Origin: Flammeovirgaceae bacterium UBA2371
Lineage (GTDB): Bacteria > Bacteroidota > Bacteroidia > Cytophagales > Cyclobacteriaceae
Assembly (NCBI GenBank): GCA_002345965.1
Contig: DDTF01000038.1
Span: forward strand, 1 to 64,000
Length of the DNA: 64,000 nt
Direction: 5' to 3'
The position numbers and the translations under genes were made by a program. Of this stretch, positions 18,454 to 27,108 are shown in pieces; the first letter of the stretch is position 1; the number at the start of each line of letters is the position of its first letter. The notes under the pieces were generated by a model. That model was not told the origin of the DNA and did not search any database. It saw only the letters and a program-made list of their open reading frames with translations.

Positions 18454-19323
18454 ATGAAAAACGCAATTCAAAACCCTAAGATAATAGCCGGTACGGTTAC
18501 ATTTCTTTTGGCCCTTACGCTGGTAGCTTTGATAAATTTCTATCAGGACAATAACGCATTGGAAGCCGGAATTAATAGCGAAAAACTTAAGTCAGAAAAA
18601 ATGCTTTCTGAAAAACTGTCTCTGGATAAAGAAATAGTAAAGCTAAAGCAATCTATCTCATCCTTGCAGGGGAAGAACGCAGATCTGGATAAGATGCTCA
18701 GCTCAGCTTCATCCAAAATTGCAATGAAAGAAAGCGAACTAAAGAAAATGCAAAAGGAAAACGCTTCTTTAAAACAATACAAGCAGCAATTGGCCGATAT
18801 CCAGAAAATAAAATCTGATCTGGAAACTCAAATTTCCTCATTGACTAATTCGTTGAACGCAAGCAACAAAGAAAAAGAATCTCTTAATCGTTTGGTCGCT
18901 GATCTTCAATTGAAAAACAAAGACCTGATGAATGAACTTAATCAAATGCAGATTGCTTCACTGGATGATATTCGAATAGAAGCATTCAAGAAGAATAAAC
19001 TCACAGTATCAGCCAAGAAAACAAAGAAGTTAGATGTGAACTTCCTGATTCCGGCCAGCAATTCGAGTGAGAACTTACAATTTAAGATTACAGATCCTAA
19101 TGGAAAGCTTTTAACCCCTGCTGACGGAACTATAGCTTTTGTTGAAACAGATGATGCGTCATTGTTAACTGCAGATCTAAGTAATACACTTTACTTGAAG
19201 CAAACTAAACAAGTAAAGATGCAATACACCCCTAAATCAAAATTAAAACCAGGTGTGTACAGAATTGAAATATTGAATAGCGATAGTAAATACATGGGTA
19301 GTTTACAGGTAAGGTTGAGATAA
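18454..19323 (+). CDS. Membrane-anchored coiled-coil protein, function unknown
   Basis: A 289-residue protein with one N-terminal membrane helix (about 11-29), a long heptad-rich coiled coil (about 35-172, rich in Lys, Glu, Ser and Leu) and a compact beta-rich C-terminal domain (about 185-289; FKITDPNGKLL, LKPGVYRIEI, GSLQVRLR). It is probably anchored in the inner membrane with the coil and beta domain in the periplasm, possibly as a spacer or chaperone-like rod. It starts 94 bases after the histidine kinase gene on the same strand and could belong to its regulon. A strong terminator follows. No family was recognised. Confidence 0.75.
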   Translation: MKNAIQNPKIIAGTVTFLLALTLVALINFYQDNNALEAGINSEKLKSEKMLSEKLSLDKEIVKLKQSISSLQGKNADLDKMLSSASSKIAMKESELKKMQKENASLKQYKQQLADIQKIKSDLETQISSLTNSLNASNKEKESLNRLVADLQLKNKDLMNELNQMQIASLDDIRIEAFKKNKLTVSAKKTKKLDVNFLIPASNSSENLQFKITDPNGKLLTPADGTIAFVETDDASLLTADLSNTLYLKQTKQVKMQYTPKSKLKPGVYRIEILNSDSKYMGSLQVRLR

Positions 19324-19343
19324 TCTCGTTTTTTTCCACTACC

Positions 19344-19378
19344 CTGGCCCCGAATTAAAACTCCGGGGCCTTTTTTAT
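19344..19378 (+). terminator. Intrinsic terminator after the coiled-coil gene
   Basis: A GC-rich seven-base stem, GGCCCCG (19346-19352) with CGGGGCC (19364-19370), is followed by TTTTTTATTT. It ends the two-component/coiled-coil region just before the convergent rhodanese gene. Confidence 0.88.
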
Positions 19379-19379
19379 T

Positions 19380-19922
19380 TTAATGCCGTACAAAAATTTC
19401 TGTAAGACAAGAATTCTCTCCAAAATCTCTCTCAAGAATAGAAACCCCTCCAGAAACATTAGACACATTCCTAAAACCGTTAGTTGTCAACATATAAGCC
19501 GCCCGCGGGCTTCGATGGCTATGTGAGCAATAAACAATTATTTCCTTATCCTTATAAGGAGCCAACTCTTCTAGTCGGGAAGGCAAATCAGTTACATTTA
19601 TATTCACGGCACCTTTTATGTGACCAAATGAATTCACCGATGTGCTCTCCCCTGTAAACTCCCCATCAGATCGCACATCTAACAAAAGAATACCCTTGTT
19701 TTTCATTACCCTTTCGCACATCTGAGCAAAAGTAATATTATCAAAGTTTACAGTCTTTTTTTCTACATAAGTCATCCCACACGAACTGCAACTTCCCATT
19801 GTCTTATATTCTTTTAGATCGCATTCATAGCCACAAGGTGAACACACATAAACTTTGTCTGGGGATTGAGCATTGCTTATTGAAGTCAATGCTATAAACA
19901 TGAACACTGCATAGGTTTTCAT
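19380..19922 (-). CDS. Exported rhodanese-like protein with N-terminal metal-binding ribbon
   Basis: A 180-residue exported protein. After the signal peptide (1-18, SISNAQ) a Cys-rich ribbon at 27-48 (CSPC, GYEC, GSCSSCGM) resembles heavy-metal-binding or rubredoxin-like knuckles. The rhodanese domain (about 60-175) has LLDVRS and the active-site loop YCSHSHRSPRAA with catalytic Cys132. Rhodaneses transfer sulfane sulfur; with a metal ribbon and periplasmic location, a role in sulfur or metal handling is plausible but unproven. The start codon overlaps the upstream yigZ stop by four bases, so the two are co-translated. Confidence 0.82.
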   Translation of the reverse strand: MKTYAVFMFIALTSISNAQSPDKVYVCSPCGYECDLKEYKTMGSCSSCGMTYVEKKTVNFDNITFAQMCERVMKNKGILLLDVRSDGEFTGESTSVNSFGHIKGAVNINVTDLPSRLEELAPYKDKEIIVYCSHSHRSPRAAYMLTTNGFRNVSNVSGGVSILERDFGENSCLTEIFVRH

Positions 19923-20545
19923 TGCAAATTATTATTATCCCATTCAATATTTACGGGCGTGCCCGTAACATTCAGCAATTTGGTCTTCTCAAGAAATTCA
20001 TCTTTCCACCTCAACCTTAAAGCTAATCGCATCATACATTCTGACTGAAAATCCTGCGTCAGAATTGATAATTTATAATCCTTGACTAAGCGCATTACTT
20101 CTGAGGTATACGCATAATCGTATCTCAAGGTCAATATCTCTTCAATTTCTTTTTCTATAATATTTGACTTTTCTAGCGCAGCTTGAGTTGCTGATCGGTA
20201 AGCCACTATTAGCCCACCCACTCCCAGTTTTGTGCCGCCAAAATACCTTACAACAACAGCCATTACATTGGTCAGGTTTTTAGCACGAAGTTGACCTAAT
20301 ATAGGATCCCCCGCTGAATGATTGGGCTCTCCATCGTCAGACGCTCGATAAAGTGATTTATCTGTTCCAATTATCCATGCAAAACAATGATGCCGCGCAT
20401 CATGATATTCTTTTCTTAAAAGCTCCAATTGATGCTTTGCCTCCTCTTCTGAAGTCACAGGAAAAACAAACGAAATGAACTTACTGCCCTTCTCCTTATA
20501 AAGGCCATTTGCCCTTCCAGCAACCGTTAAATACGAGTATTCCAC
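19919..20545 (-). CDS. YigZ/IMPACT-family protein
   Basis: A 208-residue cytosolic protein with the N-terminal IMPACT (UPF0029) domain. Signatures are GSKFISFVFPV near the N-terminus, ARHHCFAW, SDDGEPNHSAGDPIL and VVVRYFGGTKLGVGGLIVAY. The C-terminal DUF1949 half is also present. Family members bind nucleic acid or ribosomes, and the yeast relative regulates eIF2 kinase activation; the bacterial role is unclear. The start is GTG, chosen because the conserved N-terminus begins there and a strong SD (GAGGAG, six bases upstream) precedes it. Confidence 0.88.
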   Translation of the reverse strand: MEYSYLTVAGRANGLYKEKGSKFISFVFPVTSEEEAKHQLELLRKEYHDARHHCFAWIIGTDKSLYRASDDGEPNHSAGDPILGQLRAKNLTNVMAVVVRYFGGTKLGVGGLIVAYRSATQAALEKSNIIEKEIEEILTLRYDYAYTSEVMRLVKDYKLSILTQDFQSECMMRLALRLRWKDEFLEKTKLLNVTGTPVNIEWDNNNLQ

Positions 20546-20551
20546 TATTGA

Positions 20552-20557
20552 CTCCTC
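20552..20557 (-). promoter_or_regulatory. Shine-Dalgarno site deciding the yigZ GTG start
   Basis: On the minus strand GAGGAG lies six bases before the GTG start of yigZ. Such purine-rich sites are rare before genes in this window, as expected for Bacteroidota, so it may help initiation at the weak GTG codon. Confidence 0.45.
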
Positions 20558-20682
20558 TTTTTTACCGCTTTCACTCCATTATAGAAACAAAGCAAATATT
20601 CCATGCAACCTATCCCCTATTTTGTAGGTCTTATATGCACAAAAAATGCTCAATCGACCAAAACGCTGAAATTTAACCTTTT

Positions 20683-21513
20683 ATGATGAAAACAATTATA
20701 GCTCTGCTAATCACTGCTTTATCAATTGCTAATATCTCCCATGCTCAAACAAAAGAAACACGTGAAGTGGGCACTTTTAGCGAAATCTCCTATCGCGTTT
20801 CCGGAAAACTATTCCTCAGACAGGGAAGTCCACAAAAAGTAGTGTTGGAAGGAGACAGCGATGTGCTCGCTGAAATTGAAACTGAACTAAAGGGTAACAG
20901 ATTGATTATCGGAAACAGGAACAGCAGCAGTTGGTTCAATTGGAACGATAACTCTCGAGACAGAATCAATGTTTATATAACTGTTGAAAACATCAATGCC
21001 TTATCTGTAAGTGGGTCAGGAGATTTGCTAGCTGAAACTATTATCAAATCAGAAAATCTGGATCTAAATATTTCTGGCTCTGGTTCCATGGAACTGCAAG
21101 TAAATCTTACTGGTAACCTGGAAGCAGATGTCTCCGGATCGGGTGATCTCAAGGTAAAAGGAAATTGTCAAAACTTATCTAGCCGTGTAAGCGGTTCAGG
21201 CAAAGTATACATTGCCAATGCCATAGAAGGTACTGCCAAATTTGGATTATCTGGTTCAGGAAAAGTTTTGGCTGCAGGAAAAGCAAAACTGGTTAAAGCA
21301 AATATTTCTGGTTCAGGTAAAGTACTGGCGGCAGATTTTGAAACTGAAAGATGTGAGGTAAGCATAACAGGATCAGGTGATGTAGAAATAAATGTAAAAA
21401 GCGAACTAGATGCACGCATTACAGGTAGCGGAAGTGTTTTTTATAAGGGAAGTCCCAGTCATGTCAATAGCCATTCTTCTGGGAGTGGTAAAATTAAAAA
21501 AATACAAGGCTGA
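20683..21513 (+). CDS. Secreted DUF2807 (head GIN domain) protein with G-S-G turns
   Basis: A 276-residue exported protein with a signal peptide ending ISHAQ. The mature part is a DUF2807/'head GIN' domain: repeated strands each closed by SGSG or TGSG turns. Nine such turns are visible (from VSGSGDLLAE near residue 109 to SSGSGKIKKI at the C-terminus), spaced 15-25 residues, which suggests a right-handed beta-helix. Proteins of this type are abundant in Bacteroidota, are labelled auto-transporter-adhesin-like, and have unknown function. It has its own terminator and is divergent from yigZ. Confidence 0.85.
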   Translation: MMKTIIALLITALSIANISHAQTKETREVGTFSEISYRVSGKLFLRQGSPQKVVLEGDSDVLAEIETELKGNRLIIGNRNSSSWFNWNDNSRDRINVYITVENINALSVSGSGDLLAETIIKSENLDLNISGSGSMELQVNLTGNLEADVSGSGDLKVKGNCQNLSSRVSGSGKVYIANAIEGTAKFGLSGSGKVLAAGKAKLVKANISGSGKVLAADFETERCEVSITGSGDVEINVKSELDARITGSGSVFYKGSPSHVNSHSSGSGKIKKIQG

Positions 21514-21530
21514 TAGAAAATCAAACTTGA

Positions 21531-21567
21531 TGAAGAGCGGATAGCGCCATCCGCTCTTTCTATTTTT
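21531..21567 (+). terminator. Intrinsic terminator after the DUF2807 gene
   Basis: A perfect 10-base stem, AAGAGCGGAT (21533-21542) with ATCCGCTCTT (21549-21558) and a six-base loop, is followed by TCTATTTTT. It overlaps the 3' end of the convergent yhhN-like gene. Confidence 0.85.
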
Positions 21568-22228
21568 CAGAATGTGCTATTAAACCTTCAATAATCAAGA
21601 ATTGAGCTACAATATAAGTAGACATGATGGCCAGGCCCGACCATTCAAAAGCGAATAAAAATTTATTAATTGCAATCATTGCATCAGAAATCATAAACAA
21701 CGAAGCCCCTCCTAACACCATCCAAAAGCTTCTGGAGTTGGTAAAGCCATACCTGAACAACGATTGCATAACCATCACTATCAAAACAATGGCATAAAGC
21801 ACTACAGGTACTTTAAGTGAACCCAGGTGTGCATAGAGAATGGAGATGAGTCCCGATCCTGCCAACACAATTGGCATGGCCAATCTGAATTTTTGTACTC
21901 CGTACAGTCCGTTCCCTTCTGCTTTATGCTGATGATAAGCTGCTATGTAGCACACATGAGCAATGAGAAAAGAACCAAGACCAGCAATAAAGAACAATTC
22001 ATTTTTACCCTGAAACATCAAACTCACATCGCCAAGAAAGGAAAAGAAAATAGCTGCCAGTGCTGCTTTGCTCAACGCCAATTTTTCTTTCCCGCAGGTC
22101 TGATAATAATAAACTCCTAATATCACCATCAGCAATGGCTTAAAAAACCATTGTAATTCTTCAGCTTTCAAGGCAACAGCTGTGAGTTCACCAACAGCTA
22201 CAAATAAATAAAGGGCTTTTGATTTCAT
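21560..22228 (-). CDS. YhhN-family membrane protein (lysoplasmalogenase-like)
   Basis: A 222-residue, roughly eight-helix membrane protein of the YhhN/TMEM86 family. Family features visible are FFSFLGDVSLMF (Gly-Asp pair in a helix), FLIAHVCYIAAY, and GGASLFMISDAMIAINKF with its conserved Ser-Asp. Animal members hydrolyse the vinyl-ether bond of lysoplasmalogens; bacterial members are largely untested. Start is ATG, one base after the stop of the upstream MFS gene, so it is the third gene of the prfB operon. Confidence 0.82.
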   Translation of the reverse strand: MKSKALYLFVAVGELTAVALKAEELQWFFKPLLMVILGVYYYQTCGKEKLALSKAALAAIFFSFLGDVSLMFQGKNELFFIAGLGSFLIAHVCYIAAYHQHKAEGNGLYGVQKFRLAMPIVLAGSGLISILYAHLGSLKVPVVLYAIVLIVMVMQSLFRYGFTNSRSFWMVLGGASLFMISDAMIAINKFLFAFEWSGLAIMSTYIVAQFLIIEGLIAHSEK

Positions 22229-22229
22229 T

Positions 22230-23411
22230 CTAAGACTGTATACTGATTGGAATTCTTCCGAACACTAAATACACAAATGCCGACAAACTCAATAATGAAC
22301 ATGCTGAAAAGGTAAATATAAAATTACCTGGATCGTTGCCATAAATGAATCCTGAAATAAATGCCCCAAGACCTATGCCCATTTCCATAAAGATATAAAT
22401 CGAAGCAAGCCCCCGACCCCTTCGATTTTCGTCACTTAAATCAGAAGCCCAGGCCAGCAAGGTTGGTGAAGTGATTCCATGTGCCAAACCATACATAGAT
22501 ACACCCACAATTAAAACAAAACTCGTTTGTGCAGTACCTACGATGAGCATAGCTACTGTTAAAATAACTGTTGAAATTTTTAAAACCTGTGCTCTTCCGT
22601 AATAATCAGATGCTTTGCCACCCAGAAAACGAACAAACAAAGAAGCTACTGTAAAGTAAGTAAACAGTAATCCCTTGTTTTTCACTCCAACAAATTCGCC
22701 AAAGTCAGGAATGACTGTATAGACCGCACCAAAAGAAAAGGCACAAAGCACCATCACCAGACAAGGTGTCAATACACGTGGTTCAAAGATATCCTCCTTT
22801 GAAATTTTCAACATTGACCTCGAGAATTTTTTCTTTGTTGTTAAGGTTTCCTTAATACCTATCAATATCAATATCGAACTCAAAGCAAAGAATGATGAAC
22901 AATAAAACATAGCCTCCAGTGATACCTGATTGGTGATGGCCCCACCCAAAGCTGGCCCACCTGCCATTCCAATTGTGCCCGCTGTTCCCAGAAAGCCCAT
23001 AGCTTCTCCTCTGCGTTTAGCGGGAACCAAATCAGACAGATAAGTAGTTTGGCCCGTGGGTGTAAATCCCGTAGAAAAGCCATGTATCAGTCTAAGTAGG
23101 AAAAAACCAATAACACCCGTTAGAATTGGATAGATCGCGCTGCATATAAAGCAAACTATTGACCCTGCCATCATGATCGGAACTCTTCCTACACTATCTA
23201 CCAGCTTGCCACTGAATGGCCTCGAAAGCATGGCGGTGATCGTGAACAATGATATAATAAGCCCTTTGTATTCTGCACCTCCTAAGCTGGTCAGATAAGA
23301 AGGCAGTTCAGGTATAATCATGTTAAAACTCGCAAAGAACATTAACGAGCTCGTGCACAACAACCAAAAATGAACCGAATAGGTATGGGGGCCTACCTGA
23401 CTTTGGGTCAT
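22230..23411 (-). CDS. MFS transporter (sugar/drug antiporter-like)
   Basis: A 393-residue, 12-helix major facilitator. Motif A after helix 2 reads [13 protein letters not shown], and a second copy appears mid-protein ([14 protein letters not shown]). [21 protein letters not shown] is typical of the YfcJ/arabinose-efflux-like branch. The substrate cannot be assigned. Its ATG overlaps the prfB stop by four bases and its own stop is one base from yhhN, so all three genes should be translated from one mRNA. Confidence 0.87.
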   Translation of the reverse strand: MTQSQVGPHTYSVHFWLLCTSSLMFFASFNMIIPELPSYLTSLGGAEYKGLIISLFTITAMLSRPFSGKLVDSVGRVPIMMAGSIVCFICSAIYPILTGVIGFFLLRLIHGFSTGFTPTGQTTYLSDLVPAKRRGEAMGFLGTAGTIGMAGGPALGGAITNQVSLEAMFYCSSFFALSSILILIGIKETLTTKKKFSRSMLKISKEDIFEPRVLTPCLVMVLCAFSFGAVYTVIPDFGEFVGVKNKGLLFTYFTVASLFVRFLGGKASDYYGRAQVLKISTVILTVAMLIVGTAQTSFVLIVGVSMYGLAHGITSPTLLAWASDLSDENRRGRGLASIYIFMEMGIGLGAFISGFIYGNDPGNFIFTFSACSLLSLSAFVYLVFGRIPISIQS

Positions 23412-24506
23412 GGTTTGGCTTTGGCCTCCTGGGCACCAAGTAAATAAGCCTTGATGAAATCATCCAAATCGCCATCAAGCACATTCTGGGCATCATGACG
23501 CTCCACGCCAGTACGTGCATCTTTTACAAGCTTGTACGGATGAAGTACATAATTTCGAATTTGCGAACCAAAGTCAATCTTCATTTTTCCAGCTTCCACC
23601 TTGTCCCTTTCAGAATTGCGTTTATCAATTTCCAATTGATAAAGTCGGGACTTTAGCATCTGCATGGCCTTTTCCCTATTGGCATGTTGTGACCTTTCTA
23701 CCTGACAAACAATAACAATACCCGTAGGTTTGTGGGTTAATTGTACTTTAGTTTCAACCTTATTCACATTCTGACCTCCTGCTCCACCGGAACGGGAAGT
23801 GTGCAATTCAATATCTGCTGGATTAATCTCGATGTTAATGGTTTCGTCTACCACCGGATACACAAACACGGATGCAAATGAAGTGTGTCTTCTTTGATTG
23901 GAATCGAATGGCGAAATACGAACTAACCGATGAACCCCCAACTCCGATTTCAATTTGCCATAGGCAAATGGACCATCTACCTCCAATGTAGCCGATTTAA
24001 TACCAGCCACCTCGCCAGATTGATAACTTACTTGTTTAACGCTGTACCCAGATTTTTCTGCCCACATGATGTACATGCGGTTGAGTATATCTGCCCAATC
24101 CATACTCTCTGTGCCACCCGCTCCAGGATTGATTTCGATCATTGCACTAAGCTGATCCTCTTCCTTGTTGAGCATGCGCTTAAACTCCAGGTCCTCAATA
24201 GCATTGTAAGTTTTGAGATATTCCTTCTCCAGCTCTTCTTCACTTACATCACCTGCCTCATGGAATTCGTAAAGCACTTCAAGATCTTCAAAAAGCTTAT
24301 TCACCTCTTCAAACTCATCCGTCCAAACCTTTTTTGCACGAATGTCCTTGAGTAAGACTTCAGCCTCTTTGGGATTATTCCAAAAATCTGCCTGATGCGT
24401 TATTAACTCTTCATCTTTTATTTCTACAATCTTACGATCGTAGTCAAAGATACCTCCTCAAGGCCGAAACACGGGCCTTACAGTCTTTCAACTGTTCTAT
24501 AGTCAT
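23408..24506 (-). CDS. prfB: Peptide chain release factor 2, expressed by programmed +1 frameshift
   Basis: RF2 reads UGA and UAA stop codons and releases the peptide. A 20-codon first frame starts at ATG 24506 (MTIEQLKD) and meets an in-frame UGA at 24446-24444. A +1 slip at CUU UGA C continues into the long frame to 23408, giving 365 residues, the same length as E. coli RF2. The stop-recognition motif SPF is at about 198-200 and the catalytic GGQ at about 243-245. Annotating from the first ATG of the long frame (24304) would lose 67 residues of domain 1. A TATCTTTG promoter lies just upstream. It leads an operon with an MFS gene and yhhN. Confidence 0.96.
24443..24458 (-). promoter_or_regulatory. 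prfB recoding site (internal SD plus slippery CUUUGAC)
   Basis: Reading the minus strand, AGGAGG (plus 24453-24458), then TAT, then CTTTGAC (24449-24443) reproduces the classical RF2 autoregulatory element. The internal SD pairs with the ribosome and, when RF2 is scarce, the ribosome slips +1 at CUU instead of stopping at UGA. Frame check: GAC at 24445 is in phase with the downstream RF2 frame. Confidence 0.95.
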
Positions 24507-24525
24507 AATTCAATGATTTAAGCAG

Positions 24526-24553
24526 CAAAGATAATTATTTACAGTTCATCAAA
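24526..24553 (-). promoter_or_regulatory. prfB promoter, Bacteroidota type
   Basis: On the minus strand TTTG (plus 24550-24553) and TATCTTTG (24526-24533) match the -33 and -7 consensus of the primary sigma factor in this phylum. Sixteen bases separate them, slightly short of the usual range. The leader to ATG 24506 would be about 15 bases. Confidence 0.55.
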
Positions 24554-24562
24554 GGTCTCCTG

Positions 24563-25051
24563 TCAAAGATTGAGACTGGCCAATTTTTTCCTTCGACCAG
24601 GCTTAAAATAATTGTTGTTGACCACTTGTGCCAAGGTGCCCAAACCTACTAATATTAAAGAAGCATTTCGAACACCATCTGTCAACTGATAGGAATCATG
24701 CTGGATGGCTGTTGTATTGAAAACATCGATCAACAGTAAAGAAACGCCCGCGATGATCAAACCCTTTCCCATGGGTGCCACTTTAAAACTGGTTATCGTC
24801 TTTTTGCTGACATCTATTTTAGCAATCTCGTGGTGATATATTGTATCCTCCCCTAGCATGAAGTAGCCGGAGTAAATACCAGTGATGAGCGCTTTGGTAA
24901 ATCCTTTCTCTTCTTTTCGCTTGAACCGAATTTGCTCTCCTTCCTTGAATCGGGTGATTACGTGGTCCTTCCTTAAAAGTGCAAGCTGAGGTTGAGCCAT
25001 GAGGTCACCCCCACTCAATAGTAACACTAAAAGAATCAACTCGATTCGCAT
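24563..25051 (-). CDS. Exported small membrane protein, function unknown
   Basis: A 162-residue protein with a signal peptide (1-19, ending LMAQ), a beta-rich middle (ITRFKEGEQIRFKRKE, GYFMLGEDTIYHHEIAKIDVSK) and two hydrophobic stretches (KGLIIAGVSLLLIDVF and ASLILVGLGTLAQVV) that could be membrane helices. The C-terminus is basic (KPGRRKKL). Such short Bacteroidota proteins with an LSm/SH3-like strand region are common and uncharacterised. It is on the same strand as prfB and ends 57 bases before its start; co-transcription is possible, though prfB has its own promoter. Confidence 0.65.
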   Translation of the reverse strand: MRIELILLVLLLSGGDLMAQPQLALLRKDHVITRFKEGEQIRFKRKEEKGFTKALITGIYSGYFMLGEDTIYHHEIAKIDVSKKTITSFKVAPMGKGLIIAGVSLLLIDVFNTTAIQHDSYQLTDGVRNASLILVGLGTLAQVVNNNYFKPGRRKKLASLNL

Positions 25052-25118
25052 TCTTAAATGTATGCATCACTGACCTATATCAAAATCAGAGCAAAAAGAA
25101 TCTCAAAAAACTGATTAG

Positions 25119-26183
25119 TTATACTTTATAAATCCAGTCAAAAGTATCTGCAGAAATACCTCGCTTCATGGCATCAAGCTCTTTGAGCACCTTATTGGAA
25201 AATTCTCTTTTCTCAACTGGGGGCAGATAATAGTCATGACCCTCGTGACCAATCAACTCTATATGAGCGATGGTAGCCGCTGTACCAGCTCCAAACGCCT
25301 CTTTCACCTTTCCCTTCTTAAGACCATCTATTAACTCTTCCACTGATATTCTTCGCTCCTCCACTTTCATTCCCCAGTGACGTGCAAGAGTAAGCACGCT
25401 ATCTCGGGTTATTCCTCTAAGGATAGAGTCACCCAATGACGGGGTAACTAAAGTATCATCAATGATAAACATTACGTTCATCGTGCCAGACTCTTCAATG
25501 TACTTGTGTTCTTTTCCATCAGTCCAGATGAGTTGATGGTAACCTTCTTCCTGTGCTAGTTTGGCAGGATAAAGTGCACCTGCGTAGTTACCACCTGCTT
25601 TCGCAAAGCCAGTTCCTCCTTCTACTGCGCGTGTATAGTGCGTTTCTATTCTCACCTTCACGGGTGTAGAATAATAGGCACCAACCGGACAAGTAATGAC
25701 CATAAATGTAAAGTTGTCAGAAGGTCTGATACCTATGTACTCATCAGCTGCAAACATAAACGGACGTATATACAATGAACTCCCTTCGGTGGAAGGTATC
25801 CAATCCCGATCCAGTTCCAACAATGAATTCATACCCTCCATAAACAATTCTTCCGGTAATGCAGGCATGCACATTCGTTCGGCAGACACATTCATTCTCT
25901 TCCAATTGGCCAGTGGACGAAATACCAATGCCTCATTTTTATCGTTTTTATAAGCCTTTAACCCTTCAAATATTGACTGCCCATAATGGATGGCAGGCGT
26001 GGCAGGACTTATTGGCATATAGCCATAAGGCACAACCCTAAAATTACCCCATTGCTTATTCTTATAGTCAGCAATGAACATATGATCTGAATACACCTTT
26101 CCAAAAGGAATATTTGCAAAATCTACCTCGTTTATCCTCGTTTTTGATGTCTTTTGGATGGTTATTTTCTCTAGATCTACCAT
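25119..26183 (-). CDS. ilvE: Branched-chain amino acid aminotransferase
   Basis: A PLP-dependent fold-type IV aminotransferase of 354 residues, the longer BCAT class common in Bacteroidota. It interconverts Leu/Ile/Val and their 2-oxo acids with glutamate/2-oxoglutarate. Key stretches are GQSIFEGLKAYKN, RPFMFAADEYIG, KAGGNYAGALYPAKLAQEEGYHQLIWTDG (PLP Lys in the first part), EESGTMNVMFI and GTAATIAHIE. ATG 26183 is preferred to a TTG at 26213, which would add ten non-conserved residues. The gene appears monocistronic and is divergent from a secreted protein gene. Confidence 0.95.
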   Translation of the reverse strand: MVDLEKITIQKTSKTRINEVDFANIPFGKVYSDHMFIADYKNKQWGNFRVVPYGYMPISPATPAIHYGQSIFEGLKAYKNDKNEALVFRPLANWKRMNVSAERMCMPALPEELFMEGMNSLLELDRDWIPSTEGSSLYIRPFMFAADEYIGIRPSDNFTFMVITCPVGAYYSTPVKVRIETHYTRAVEGGTGFAKAGGNYAGALYPAKLAQEEGYHQLIWTDGKEHKYIEESGTMNVMFIIDDTLVTPSLGDSILRGITRDSVLTLARHWGMKVEERRISVEELIDGLKKGKVKEAFGAGTAATIAHIELIGHEGHDYYLPPVEKREFSNKVLKELDAMKRGISADTFDWIYKV

Positions 26184-26237
26184 TTTATAAAGATTAATAT
26201 TGATTGAGCGCAAGATACTTTTTTAAGATAATAAACA

Positions 26238-26253
26238 CCTAACAATCGTTAGG
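26238..26253. repeat. Inverted repeat in the ilvE divergent promoter region
   Basis: CCTAAC (26238-26243) and GTTAGG (26248-26253) form a six-base inverted repeat with a four-base spacer, midway between two divergent starts. It could be an operator; no cognate regulator is visible in the window. Confidence 0.3.
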
Positions 26254-26336
26254 AGAAATTGTATAACTTTTAACGATTAAGGCACATTTGTTGTTCCCCA
26301 CATTAGTTATGTTTCGGGCAGTTTTGAAAATAACTC

Positions 26337-27098
26337 ATGTGTAAAAGGTTACATTTTCCAGTATTTGGAGTGTTTTTGCTTACACTCACGCTATCTCCTG
26401 CAATTGCTCAGTTCAATCAGGGTGGATACATCGCTCCAGGTGATTCCCTCATGAAATTCATAACTGACAATCATAGGATTTTTTTACCAGAAGATGGTTT
26501 CAATTTATTCGATGTACCTAATGGTAATTTTAAAGGAAAAATTCTCCCCGGACCTCCGCTTTATTTTGATGGTCCCTACCTTGAAATAGATACAATGTTG
26601 ACATCAACCTTTGTTGGTATCACCAACGAGCCGAAACTTTTGTCTACTGATTATTATTTCAATACGATATCAGAACAATATTACTTGGCATTTGATCAGC
26701 TGCAGGACAATTACCTAAGGGTGTTTAGTGATAATTACCGAGGATGGATATCCCTGGACGAAATCAAGGCAAAAGGCTACGAAATTATTTCATGGATGAA
26801 ATTCTATGGTGCCACCAAGGGGATGTTGATACATCCACGCGAAAAGCTCGCGCCAATCCTTGTAGGTCCAAAACCAAATGCAGCCATAATCGAAACTGCG
26901 GACGAACTTTATTCAGAAATTACACTTTTGGGAAAATGCCAGGGAATTTTTTGCATGGTCAATGTGGTGCAATACAGAAACCCTTATGATCCAACTAAAA
27001 CAAAGGAGCAAAACATCCTAAAAAAATATAGGGGATGGATTCAAATTATTGATGCAGAGGGAAAACCACTTGTTGCCCATATCGCTCAAGAAGGGTAA
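26337..27098 (+). CDS. Secreted protein, possibly with SH3-like folds, function unknown
   Basis: A 253-residue exported protein (signal peptide ending SPAIAQ). No family was recognised with confidence. Two regions end in similar RGWI strands (YRGWISLDEI near residue 137 and YRGWIQIIDAEGKP near 231), and each is preceded by strand-rich sequence, consistent with a pair of bacterial SH3-like barrels that bind peptides or cell wall. Cys at about 202 and 207 (KCQGIFCM) could form a disulfide. It is divergent from ilvE and ends ten bases from the convergent adenosyltransferase gene. Confidence 0.65.
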   Translation: MCKRLHFPVFGVFLLTLTLSPAIAQFNQGGYIAPGDSLMKFITDNHRIFLPEDGFNLFDVPNGNFKGKILPGPPLYFDGPYLEIDTMLTSTFVGITNEPKLLSTDYYFNTISEQYYLAFDQLQDNYLRVFSDNYRGWISLDEIKAKGYEIISWMKFYGATKGMLIHPREKLAPILVGPKPNAAIIETADELYSEITLLGKCQGIFCMVNVVQYRNPYDPTKTKEQNILKKYRGWIQIIDAEGKPLVAHIAQEG

Positions 27099-27108
27099 TG
27101 TACTTCCC

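Noticed and set aside
20990..21500. Short repeated GGTTCAGG-type sequences
   Set aside because: They encode the SGSG turns of the DUF2807 fold and have no regular nucleotide spacing.
24444..24506. prfB as a pseudogene truncated at its 5' end
   Set aside because: The UGA lies in an exact RF2 recoding site and both frames join to a full 365-residue protein.
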